Shown here in pieces: positions 48,717-58,794 of a DNA stretch of 64,000 nt (its first letter is position 1; each line of letters opens with the position of its first letter). The notes under the pieces were generated by a model. It worked only from the letters and a program-made list of their open reading frames with translations. It made no database searches and had not been told where the DNA came from. The stretch covers positions 4,959,217 through 5,023,216 of the forward strand of contig JAHLJT010009355.1 of assembly GCA_031308135.1 (NCBI GenBank). The letters are read 5' to 3'. Source of the stretch: Acheta domesticus. Its lineage: Eukaryota; Arthropoda; Insecta; Orthoptera; Gryllidae. The position numbers and the translations under genes are program-made.

Positions 48717-49270
48717 TGAGGTTTGTGAATCTGTCGCCAGGAGAGGTGACTAAGGGCATCAACTGATGTTACTGCAGTGTCTCTGACTGGGTGACTAGGT
48801 TCGAGTGCCGACGGTGCCAGGATTTTTGACGCTAGCTTGTCAGCTAGGTCGAATTCAGCGATTGTCTGGAGGAAAATTCTAGCAGCCGGCTGCTCTGATC
48901 GGTAGTTTTTTGGTGTTACTCCGATCAATACCAGACGATTCCCGGAGCAGTACCCTAACAAACGGGTCACGGACTGCGCACGATATTTCCTTCCTCTTCC
49001 TTGTCCTATCCTCAGTCCTTACACACACATACACTAACATTCTCTACATTACCACATATGCTGGAAGACCGATCGGGCGCTTAGAGCTTGTCCCGGCTGG
49101 GGCGCTGACTCGTTGGTAGACCTGGTTAGGGAAAACCCCTCTAGCCGACGGTAGGTCGGCGCCGGATCTCTCCATCCGGCGGGAAAGACTTCCGGTTCTT
49201 TCCGAGGAAGAAGCATGCCCTACACTTACGGGACTAATTACTTTAGCAGGTGACGCACCCGGAATCCCTA
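48717..49270. repeat. Interspersed repeat, possibly SINE-like
   Basis: A segment around 48835-48890 (GAATTCAGCGATTGTCTGGAGGA-type core and AATTCTAGCA) recurs at 52144-52206. Upstream, GGTTCGAGTGCC at about 48798 resembles a polymerase III B box. Further right, two adjacent hairpins lie at 49144-49180. The minus-strand frame 48707-48970 is a reading of the repeat, not a gene. Confidence 0.4.
49144..49180. other. Two abutting perfect hairpins
   Basis: GCCGAC / GTCGGC (49144-49160, loop 5) is directly followed by GCCGGAT / ATCCGGC (49161-49180, loop 6). Function unknown. Confidence 0.55.
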
Positions 49271-49274
49271 AAAT

Positions 49275-50095
49275 CAATCGAGTCTGTGAAATAAATTTTT
49301 TCTTATTCTGCGCTTCTGTCTCTTATATATTGCCTCCCCCACAATCCCTAATTTACATCAATGATTGTCTCACTTCAAATGCCATTAGGTTAGTTTGCAG
49401 GTAATAGTTGGACATAGCCATCTCCATTGCTATTTAGTTTTTCTACAGGATGATTATAATTTCTCATTAAAGGCTCTTCCACTATCACAACACTCACCTT
49501 TGCTCTCTCAACCAATGCAGACTGAGATTATACATGACGGGCGCTTACCACAGTCCTATACCTAACCGGTCGCATTTTCTCTGGGGGTTCCCTGTCCGCG
49601 TACTCCACATGGCTATTCTGCTTTCTCATTTAATCCTCGTATCCCGCTGAATAATTTGCATCTATGAGTTTCTGTCTTAGGCATCAGAGAAACCGGCTGT
49701 CCCCGGTCAACGACCGGCTAATTACTTGCGTGAAAAACATTCTCACAACTCCTGCGCTGGTTACAGAGGTAACGTCGGACACATTGCGATAGTTGTTACC
49801 TAGGCTACTGGCTGAAATCTGGGAAAAACTGGATTTCAAGTTAGACGTTTGATGTAGACCTTGAAATGGAATCTGCACAAAATATTAAAAACGTAATTAA
49901 CTCAATCGTGGCACTGTAAAATACGTGAGAACTTCATAGTTTGCAGATGCTTAGATACGATATATCCCGGAATTCGAGTTGCAGATTTCTTTTTCAGAAC
50001 CTAACTGAATATTCACACTTGTATAATATTAAAATGTTGCGGTAACTGATACCCAAAATGTTGCTGCTGATTGTGAAAGACTTAAATGAATCGTT
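49275..50095. other. AT-rich spacer
   Basis: Nothing recognised. Confidence 0.35.
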
Positions 50096-50099
50096 GAGC

Positions 50100-50410
50100 G
50101 AAAAGTGGAGATGGGAGCGCTGCTGTTGCTTTTCCCGCTGCCTCCGCCTGCCGCCGCCACGTGGGTGCCCGCGGTGGCTCGTGCAGCCCTGTCGCTCGTA
50201 ATTCTCGCGGACCTCTCGGGGTCGCCGCGGCGCGGCGCGGACGGGGCAGAGCGGAGCGAGGCGTGAAGGCGCGACCTGAATGCCGCAGTGCTTTATGGGA
50301 GCGCCGGCGTCCAAGCGAAGCGGAAAGGCCGCGGGCGTGGGAAGCGCCCCCCCACCCCCACCCCGCCCCTCCCACCTCACGCCGCCCCGCTCCGCCCCGA
50401 CTGCATGCTT
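50100..50410. other. GC/CpG-rich island
   Basis: About 310 bases. CGCGGCGCGGCGCGG lies near 50230, and a CCCCACCCCCACCCCGCCCC stretch lies near 50350. Frames on both strands are compositional. Confidence 0.65.
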
Positions 50411-50414
50411 CCCA

Positions 50415-51225
50415 TAAAAGGGCTGTTGCGAATGCGTTTCGTTATTTGATGTGGATATCAACGCCAGAAACAAGTATCGATGCATAGATGTCTTCAAAGG
50501 TAGAGTCCGTTCTTCCAATATCGGTGGATTTCTTTACTTGGTTTCAGTCGTACGAAATATGTAGAACCACTTGCGTTTGATAGATGTTCCAAAATACGTG
50601 TGCTTAACTAAATCATATCAGTTTACTTATATTTATCATAGTAATTAATTTTTTACTTATTTAAGGAAAACAAAAATGTACATATTTCTCAAGTGTTAAT
50701 GTTCAAATTAAGATCGTCAGATATCATAAGTAGGCCGTAAACGCACTTAAGATATCTAATAAATTCAATCCATAAGTGTACTTTTATTGAGCTTTGTAAA
50801 AATCTATACAATTGATCTTGTGAATATACCAACAATAAGAACATAATGTATCGAGTAACATCCAGAAATCTCATTCCAAAAGATACCAAAAACAATAACA
50901 TAGATACACGAACTATCACATAAATAAAGCGCTGCAAAGAAAAGACGTAAATGTGTCGAACAACCAACACGCCATGAGGGAAAAAAGGGGAAACATCGGC
51001 CATTACTTTGGAGAGTAAATGACCTTTTTGAAATCGTGTATTATTCGACACTTTTAGATGTGTTCATATTATACTTGATGATGCGAGTAAAAATACGCTG
51101 ACTGTAGTTGTTTCATATTCCCTTAGTGGGCAGTTGGGATAATGAAGGCGGGATTTTACCACACAATTTTTGGAGTGTGACGCAAGGAGCAACCGAGGAG
51201 GCGTTCAAGTAATTCGTGTCCGAAT
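50415..51225. other. AT-rich spacer between two islands
   Basis: The minus frame 50689-51051 (120 codons) is the cleanest non-island frame here. It is hydrophobic and AT-driven in composition, with no motif I recognise. Confidence 0.3.
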
Positions 51226-51229
51226 GTGT

Positions 51230-51460
51230 GTTAGAGCGTAGGGCGGCGCGTTGCTGTCGATGACCGCGGCGCGGCGCCGAAAAGGTCACCCGCCTGCACC
51301 TGCCTGCCCCCGACTCCCTTGTTCCCCCCGCCCCCCGCCGCCGGCTGCCCGCTCGCCGCCGCGTCGCCTTCCACGACGCGGGATATCACTCGGCCGCTCT
51401 GGGCAGCGCGCCAAGCGCCTGTCCGCCGAATCATGAACTCGTTCCGCGCGGTTGCGAAGA
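51230..51460. other. GC/CpG-rich island
   Basis: About 230 bases with GCGGCGCGGCGCCG and CCCCCGCCGCC stretches. Overlapping frames lack domains. Confidence 0.6.
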
Positions 51461-52109
51461 AGGAAAATGGGTGCGCGATCGTCGTATTTGCAGTGATTTG
51501 ACGACGGTAGCGCTCGTTTTGAATTTTTATTGAACCACGCGGTGATATCGTTTCTTTCTTCCCTTAGCGTTTCGTATTTTGCAGTGTCACGGTTGATAAC
51601 GCGGTTATGCAAGTGTAATCTTGAGATGAGGCTGATCACTGATGTAATAACGTTCTTTCTTTGATCAGAATCCTTGGTGGTGTGGGTCTTCATGTCACCT
51701 TCGTTGACTAAGCGTTTTAGCAAAAGGGGATTCGTAAAAATGATACTTTCCGTTGGGGAGTACAAAGACAGAGGAATTGGTAAAGAGGTAATAAGTAATG
51801 ACTGATTATTGACATGCAGTTATTTCCCTCAGCACATTTCACTAGTTTCGCGCAGCAATTAATGATAATTACTTGAATCGAAATTTATAAATAAATAATT
51901 ATTTAATGTATTGCTGTTAAATAATCGATCGTATGTGAATGCTTTGTCATGCAAATGTAAATACTTGTTGAAAATAACTCTTCATATACACAGTCCTTTC
52001 AAGTAAACAAAGAATGCATCATACAAACGCTCCTCCACATCAGTGAGGCTACGCCAATGGACTTAAAACCTACAATTTATTACTAGAATGTCGAAATACT
52101 AGAGTAATG

Positions 52110-52230
52110 GGATGCGCTACTGACAGTGATGGTTTTTTATTTTCTAAGTTGTCGGCTATAGCAACATTGAATTCAGCCGCTGTCTGGAGGAGAATTCTAG
52201 CACCTGATTCCTTTAGTTCATATCCAAAAT
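52110..52230. repeat. Second copy of the 48.8-kb repeat core
   Basis: GAATTCAGCCGCTGTCTGGAG and GAATTCTAGCA match 48850-48885 in the same orientation. Confidence 0.55.
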
Positions 52231-52794
52231 GAGAGGAAAAAATTGCTTTTAAGTAGAAAATCAAAGTAATGCAATTCAGGTTTTAATATATGACTAGGAA
52301 TATTAATGACGGATTGACGTTCACGGGGTTTCACGTTGACGCTCAACCGTTAAATTCCACTGACCAGGAAGCATGGTTCAGTCTGGAAGTCAACGTGTTA
52401 TGTGCCACGACCTCTAAACTATTCCCCCTCCGTTCGACTCATCTTTGTTGACTTCCTTCTTTGTCCCGTCCAAAATGATCAGAAAACAACAGAAGTTCAC
52501 GATGCTCCAGTGCGATCCCGCTATTTGCTTCCTCAATGGGATAACTCGTGATAAGCAACCTTCGAGGGAATTCCGAAATTTCCTTGGAATGTTCGTTGGA
52601 ACTTTCCGTCATCGTAGCAAAGATCTGCTTGGTATTTGCTTTGTATCGAAACCTAACTGCCACCATCATTCGTCATTATTATATTAATACCGAATCTTCG
52701 AGCACATCTGTATCTTCAGACTATTACTTTACGTAAATGGCTTTGTATATAATATAATAATAATAATAAAAATGCCTTTATTAATGGCGAGGCT

Positions 52795-52810
52795 CAGGCC
52801 ATAGGGCCTG
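52795..52810 (-). other. 3'-terminal hairpin of the retroelement RNA (second copy)
   Basis: On the element strand this reads CAGGCC, loop CTAT, GGCCTG, a perfect 6-bp stem. Compared with 16790-16805 the second pair is A:T instead of G:C, and the loop differs. Confidence 0.65.
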
Positions 52811-52862
52811 CTCTTCCGCCTAACCACTACAATCTACATTAATACAGAGAAATAATATTTTA

Positions 52863-53212
52863 AGAGGGGGAGGGCCAGCTGTACATTTACATCTGGGAGA
52901 GCAAAACTAGGGACCACCCCGGCATACGCCTTAAGCGATTGAGTAAACCCAGAAAACCTCAATCAGGATGGCGGCTAAAGGCCGAACATTTTAAGAACAA
53001 AGAGAGAAGTGAAAGAGAGTGGAAATGCAGATGGAAATGAAGAAGAAAGGTCGAAAGAGAAAGAAGAAAGGAGAGAGACTAAAAGGGGGGACAACTGTAC
53101 ATTTATGACTGGGAGTGCAATACAAGGGACCATCCCGGCGTACGCCTTAAGCGATTGAGTAAACCCAGAAAAATCTCAATCAGGATGGCGGCTTAGGGCC
53201 GAACATTAATAG
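52863..53212 (-). repeat. Duplicated ~135-bp block in the retroelement 3' UTR
   Basis: 52863-52998 and 53080-53212 are copies sharing GGGACCA(C/T)CCCGGC, TACGCCTTAAGCGATTGAGT and TCAATCAGGATGGCGGC, with a repeat distance of about 215 bp. A single related block occurs at 4285-4395. Confidence 0.8.
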
Positions 53213-53672
53213 AGCAGAATATATACACAGTAGAGAAAGAGAAGAGAAAGATGTTCGGAGGGGGGCGAGTCATAATGAAAAAATGGGGAAGTTTGTGAGC
53301 AAAGGGAAGGGAGAAGAAGCGAAGAAAAGGAGGAAGAAAAAGTAGGCGGAAGACGTGAAGTTATTCCAGAGACGTTACATCAAGGTACATTCGGTTTACA
53401 TGAGCACTTTACATAAGTATAAAATCATTTTTAACACCAGAGGAGTACAATACATTATAGGCTAATAGTAACAATAATTTAAAATACAATATTGACAGTA
53501 TTCAGGAACAATATAAAAGTATAGTAGGATCTTAACATCAAATTGTATTTATACCAACATGTTGCAGTAAAGATTATGATGATAATACAAAAATAGCTAC
53601 AAGTATAAGTACGTTTATCTGGAATGTCGCTAGTCACTTATGTATATTTTATTTAAACAATTCCATTAAGAT

Positions 53673-53722
53673 CACATATAATGTATAAGTGTGTATATTG
53701 TATCACATATAATGTATAAGTG
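53673..53722 (+). repeat. 20-bp direct repeat
   Basis: TCACATATAATGTATAAGTG occurs at 53673-53692 and again at 53703-53722. Confidence 0.8.
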
Positions 53723-53855
53723 ATCTCACAAAAATATACGCATGTAAAGCAATCGCTCCATCGGTTTGAAATTGAACTTCTTCTATTTTTGTGAACTTGA
53801 ACTAGCGTTGTGAACTCTACTCGTGAGAGATGGCATGATTTGCAGTTATATCTTA

Positions 53856-54210
53856 CTAGCGTACCCGTGCGAGAACTCTCGCATGTTAAAACCCACCCTT
53901 TCCCTATCCATTTGTCTATCCTTTCAATTAAGAAGGAAAGTTGTTAATGAAACATGTTTATTTTTTGAATGTATAAATGTAACTTCTAATGTACTTGCAG
54001 AATATCAAACAAAAATAACAATACAATTGATGTTGGAAACAAATTTTCAATAAAAGTTATTCATCATTATAGTGAGATGTTCTCGGAACAATTCATGCTT
54101 CTTTAAAAAAAACTTTGAACAAATTATTCACTCCTCCTTGAGAGTTAACTTTTCGCTTTCCTTGATAGTCACAAACATAATAGAAAAGGGTTTTAAACTT
54201 CAGAAAGCAA
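53856..54210 (-). mobile_element. Helitron-like 3' end, copy 1
   Basis: On the minus strand the terminus reads TGCGAGA-GT-TCTCGCA (hairpin, plus coordinates 53868-53883), 8 bases, then CTAG at 53856-53859, followed by T. A short hairpin 5-12 bases before a CTRR end, inserted next to T, is the Helitron 3' signature. The element's body lies to the right. No Rep/helicase coding was recognised and the 5' TC end was not found. About 355 bp are shared with copy 2. Confidence 0.5.
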
Positions 54211-54889
54211 AGCAAAGTAAAGTAGTGCGTAAAAACCGATGGAGCAAGTACAACCGTATTCTTTGCAATATTACTTGAATTTCCTTGATTTGTTATGAGA
54301 ATAGAGGGGGTTTTGGAGAGTTCAGGGTGCCAGCTTGCTGGGGTGCGAAAATTGAAAAATTATTTGTGCATTAAAAAGTATTTGATTATTTTCAGCGTTC
54401 TTACGTACTTCAAGAAAAGCAATTCCGAGCCAAAAAATTAACTAATATTTTCACCTTTGAGTACTAAATACAATTTGTTACCATTGGAAACAATTTAGTA
54501 TGCTTAGACTTCACTTCGGTACATGGGAATGTTACTTAAACTATGTTTGCATATTGAATATCTTTACGAACCGACACCTTGAGATTAATATCAAACGGTG
54601 TATTATTTACAATATGAGTTTGCAGCTGGGCGTTGATGCACGTACTTCCAGACTCCACCAACATTTAAATCGTGCCTTTGGACTGCGAATGTTGGCAGTT
54701 GTCGAGTGACTTCTCCTATTCTTTCTATAATTTTAAATTTACTTGCTTTTTTAAATTAATTCACGTAGTATTGCAGGCCAGCGCTATTTGATTTTAGTTT
54801 TTCATTTATTTCAAGCCATTTTACTTTAGCTAATTTAAAACGTTTGTTCTTTGTGTTGTACCATACACACGTTTTCCCCTACTACCTCC

Positions 54890-55270
54890 GCGTACCCGTG
54901 CGAGAACTCTCTCTTGTTAGACCCTATGTTAGATCCCTATCCTTATAATTCCATTTTAACAGGGGAAGTAGTTAACGAAACGTGTTTATTTGTTTTAAAA
55001 TATATAAAGGCAATGTACTAACACAATAATGTATATCTTGCAATGTACTAACACAATATCAAATAAAATATAAAAACAATGCACTTGATGTTTAAAATAA
55101 ATTTTCAATAAATATTTATTCAGTATCATGAAGAGTTTTCTTGGAACAATTCACAGCACTTCCTTCAAGACAACATTTGTAATAATTATTCAATATTCTT
55201 TGACAGCTAGCTTTTAGCTTCTCGTGAGTCACAAAAATATTAGAAAAGCTTTTTACTTTTGAGAAAGCTA
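54890..55270 (-). mobile_element. Related copy of the Helitron-like sequence, copy 2
   Basis: Alignable to copy 1 from CGTACCCGTGCGAGAACTCT (54891) through AATTTTCAATAAA and GTCACAAA.AT.TTAGAAAAG to about 55270. Its hairpin is mutated, and the CTAG is replaced at exactly the point where the similarity starts. An 18-bp unit with core CAATGTACTAACACAATA is duplicated inside (near 55010-55065). Confidence 0.5.
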
Positions 55271-55274
55271 CGTG

Positions 55275-56400
55275 TCTGAACCCGCTGACTTTAAAATTTC
55301 ATCGAATGATAACGAAAAGACTGGTACAGGTAAAACACAGTCTTCAATCTTCTCTGTGAACCCACATCCCTCATCAATAAGGCACACAGCACTTACAGAT
55401 ACCGGTAAAACGTTAATTGATTGGTTTCACTACATGCAAAGAAACAATCTTCATAGGTATCAAGCAACTATAACTACTTCTAGTTGTTGCTGGAGAGCAA
55501 ATCTTGAATTAATGATTATGCAAATAAACCTCGTCAGACTGCACAAAGTACGGTGTTAACAGAAAGCGTAAATAAAGATTGTCAAATCTAAGCCTTCTAA
55601 GCGTGTCGCCACAAAAATTGCTACCAGCAGGAAGGGCTGAAATATTGAGGTAGCCTTGATAGTATTGAAGCGTGGAACTGAAAGTTAATTGAATGGATTG
55701 GGGAATGTCTCATCTTGTAGTTTATGGTGTGGAAAACGTTTCTTTGAGGCCTGTGGCCTCAAAATTTTACTTTTTATGGTTCTAAAACGCTTTGTTTATG
55801 AGTTATTTGCCGATATAGATTGACATGTGATGCGGGCTGCATTTTACATGAATATTTCGATGCGTTTTTTTTAAATAAATCATCCATATTTTTAAAGTCA
55901 AAGTGGAATTCGTCAAGTCTCCGTGAAATTCTCTTTCTTTAGAACCCTCATTTATAAAGATTGGTTGCGTGTGAGAGCCGGAACGCAAAGGTATACTACT
56001 GAAATAATACAGGAGACGATTTACATATTAGCTCAAGACAAGCTAACTTGTACGAAAGGAAAAATATTAGAATTATTTATACCGAGAGTTCTTTTGGTAC
56101 AACACGTTGCTACCATTGCTCATTTTTGTCCGTTATGATGTCCCATTACTCATTATGCTTTTGAAATAAAGTCATGGACATTGTGGAGCATTCGAATGAC
56201 CATGGCTATTCTGCACAAGTTGTTTTCATGTTCGAGGTTTCATGAAAGGGCGTCAGATATAGTTAACAAATACTTGAAATTCTGGTTGCTTGATAGTTTT
56301 CTCCTCCAATTTGAGCGTTTATTTCCAGACTACACCTGAAAGAAAAAAATTGTTCGTTGAAAAGAAAATTCCTGAAAAAGAGAAATTATCACATTTAAAA
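55275..56400. other. AT-rich DNA right of the Helitron-like copy
   Basis: The plus frame 55272-55559 contains a chance GTGKT string but no helicase motifs. Nothing else was recognised. Confidence 0.3.
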
Positions 56401-56411
56401 CCATTCATCAC

Positions 56412-56715
56412 AACATACCAGACATAACTTTCGTAGACAAATAGCAAAAGATTGGCATCAGAGTCCAACAAACAGCAAGTCTTCAAATAGCACACGCAGA
56501 AAAAATACGAAAAGACACAGAAGTGGCAGCAGAAGTCAAGGCACTATAGAATCTCCAAAAAGGGTATGCTATTCCTCTGGTAATTTCGTGCACGGATGTT
56601 TCACCACACAACATTGATAAAAGTTTGGAACTTATTCAAATACCGAAATATGCCATCCAAATTATGCAAAAATCGATTATTTTGAACACATTGCGACAAA
56701 ACATGAATTGATCTG
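56412..56715 (+). pseudogene. Relic of a non-LTR retrotransposon C-terminal domain
   Basis: One plus-strand frame with two in-frame stops (near 56442 and 56547) reads IPDITFVDK, then AHAEKIRK..EVAAEVKAL, IPLVIS, and IQIMQKSIILNT. This resembles the region after the RT domain of several insect LINEs, where patterns like 'PDITLMDKK', 'EKLRKY.ELK.E', 'IVPIVIS' and 'MQKAVLLNT' occur in the same order and spacing. This identification rests on remembered patterns. The RT core is absent and the copy is dead. Confidence 0.5.
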
Positions 56716-56811
56716 TGTCTTGGTTACTAACCCAACATATAGTCAAATGAAGATCCTCTGAATACCGAGAAAAAAAGAGTTGTATATAATGATATTATTA
56801 TTGTGTTTATT

Positions 56812-57130
56812 GCCGACCCAGATCGCTAAAACAGGAGTGCCATGGCGATCTCGGACGGAAGGATCGTGGTTGGAATCCCGCCTCGGGCATGGGTGTGTTT
56901 GTATGTGCCTGTATGTGTGTGTCGTCCATTCATCCTTCATTATCATCATCCTCATTCCATATCCCATCCCCCCAGGTCTAGCAACCCTTGGGGGTAAAAA
57001 TTGGATTCAGCATGATGCTGATCTCCCCAAAAAGTAGTCACATACACTACGGAAAAAATGTTACTTGGTCTCTGTAAGTGCTGGTGTATATGTCCGCGTG
57101 GTCCCAGGCGGTCAATATGCGACCAAAAAA
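56812..57130 (+). mobile_element. tRNA-derived SINE, second copy
   Basis: Same family as 38667. The decayed B box is GGTTGGAATCCCGCC, the shared blocks are GGCGATCTCGGA and CCTCGGGCATGGGTGTGTTTG, and the body ends in GACCAAAAAA. It is more complete at the 3' side, where TGGTGTATATGTCCGCGTGG and CAGGCGGTCA correspond to the shorter matches at 38.93 kb. Confidence 0.72.
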
Positions 57131-57200
57131 GCCTAATGCCTTTATTAGTGGCGTGGCTCAAGCCATAGGGTGGCTCTCCCATCTAACCACATGGGGCAAT
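57131..57200 (-). mobile_element. Short 3' tail of the 14-kb retroelement family
   Basis: On the minus strand it gives GTGGTTAGATGGGAGAGCC, CTATGGCTTGAGCC, and CACTAATAAAGGCATTAG, matching the 3' terminus of the 52.75-kb copy. The terminal hairpin is eroded. It abuts the SINE A-tail directly. Confidence 0.7.
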
Positions 57201-57279
57201 AACGTTAATAACATAAGGAAGTAGAGATTTTGGAAATGTGGTCGTGAGAATGAAGGACGTTGTGCTACCTTTCCAGTCC

Positions 57280-57680
57280 TGCAACAGCGTCTCGCGCCGG
57301 CCGCCGAGGCTGTGCGGGGGCGGATACCGTGTCAGCGGGTCGCCTCCGCCCTCCCTCCTCCTCCGCAGCCGCCGCCTTCGCGATCGCTCTTTGTCGTCCC
57401 ACTGGCCAGCGGCGGCGGCGGCGGGGCGCGCGTGCTTTATGTAAAGGCGCGTGGGCGGGCGGGGAGGCGGTGCGGCGCCGCCGCGGTTTCCTGGTTCGGG
57501 CGGGGCCCGGCCGATCCTGCCCCGGTTCGAATATCGACGCCACGCCGTCACCCCCGCCCCCACTCCTCCGGGCGCGCTGCTTCCGGCTCGCCGGAGCCCC
57601 GGAGCGGGAAGTGCACGACTCTCGCGACGGGTTTGCAGATAGCGTGCGCCGATACGGCCCCGGAAATGCAAATTCGATCC
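57280..57680. other. GC/CpG-rich island
   Basis: About 400 bases with (GGC)n near 57408-57425 and dense CpG. Five long overlapping frames on both strands cross it and are compositional. Confidence 0.68.
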
Positions 57681-57993
57681 GAACAAGGGAGCTGGTTGAG
57701 GAGGTGATGGAATACGACTATTGTGTAGTACGTCTATTGCTTGGAGGTCGGAAATTGTGCGTAGATGTTGACAGATATGAGTCTCGTTTTATTCGTATCG
57801 TCATTTCTGTTTTCCGTGTACTTATTGCAGTTCTTACACATTCTTACACATTCTTTTGATTGCTCAAACATAATGTAGATTCTTTAGAGTATACTGAGTG
57901 TCTTGTTGAAGGATATTCAGAAGGATTTCACGGTCTCATTATTCGCTTTTGTGATTTCTTGTGTTCTGTCATTTCACCCTAAGAACGGTAATC

Positions 57994-58675
57994 ATTTGAG
58001 TCGTTGAGAGCAAAAGTAGTGTAAGTCAAAAAACTGGAAAATGACGTGTAAACGAAAAACGATTTAAAACTAAAATGCTTAGAAATAAGTGAACTAATTA
58101 AGATGGCATTAAGGAGATATTATTTTAACATACTACGATATTTTGGACTGAAACATTGCTTATTAAGTAATTAACTAGTTTGTTGACTTTCATCACTTTT
58201 GCACACACCGTTTCTGAAAACTACGACTTACATTTCAAATAATTGGCATGAACATTTTCGTCTGAAATAGTAATGTGATGGGAAAATAGTGAAAAATAGG
58301 GCTTTGTCACAATTTTCAACGAAAGGAGAGCAATTTTGATGTTGCGATTTTGACCTGTGCACATACCACTAAAAGCAATTAAATTTTTTGTTTGTTTTTC
58401 GAGATGCTTCTTATGAGCATGTAGATGAACAAGAATCTATTTCTTGGGTCCCTGGAAGCTGTTGTTTCGTACCACCTGTGACTTACATCACAATTGAATG
58501 CAGCGGTATGAACAACTTGTTCGCTTCTTCTGCATTGAACTGGCCGCTAGCTAAGAAATATTGACTCACTCCATTTTAGCCCGTGATGGAACAGTGCTCA
58601 GGCCATTTACCAGTGCCTCGAACTCAAATCTTCAGAAATTTGACTTACACCACTTTTGCTCTCAACGGCTCATTT
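57994..58675. mobile_element. Inverted-repeat DNA element with 37-bp arms
   Basis: The arms 57994-58030 and 58639-58675 are complementary at 33 of 37 positions (core GTTGAGAGCAAAAGT.GTGTAAGTCAAA). Similarity continues weakly outward (TAAGAAC / TTAAGGAC), so the true ends may be near 57980 and 58684. The ~680-bp interior has no coding capacity and repeats GACTTACA(T/C). Target duplication not resolved. Class unknown. Confidence 0.65.
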
Positions 58676-58755
58676 AGTCCTTAAGCGAAAATGAAGATAT
58701 TTCCAGACACTATTCAAATAAAATTCTCGCGAATACCGTGAAAAAAGAATGTTAT

Positions 58756-58757
<2 letters not shown>

Positions 58758-58789
<32 letters not shown>
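58758..58789. repeat. (AAT)n microsatellite
   Basis: About ten AAT units just right of the inverted-repeat element. Confidence 0.85.
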
Positions 58790-58791
<2 letters not shown>

Positions 58792-58794
58792 TAA

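Larger units (their letters stand above)
52751..53235 (-). mobile_element. 3' end of a non-LTR retrotransposon, same family as 14-17 kb
   Basis: Read on the minus strand, it ends in AATAAAGGCATTTTTATT and a (TTA)n tail, preceded by the conserved GGTTAGGCGGAAGAGC, hairpin and GAGCCTCGCC. It contains no coding sequence, only 3' UTR. The UTR holds a duplicated block (see next entries) separated by a purine-rich stretch. The left-hand (5') limit is not clear and may extend to about 53560. Confidence 0.8.

Noticed and set aside
55272..55559. Helicase fragment suggested by a GTGKT string next to the Helitron-like copy
   Set aside because: No other helicase motif, wrong strand relative to the element's 3' end, and the frame is otherwise unlike PIF1-type helicases.
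57183..57859. Frames of 92-199 codons across the 57.4-kb island
   Set aside because: Five overlapping frames on both strands with biased residues and no domain.
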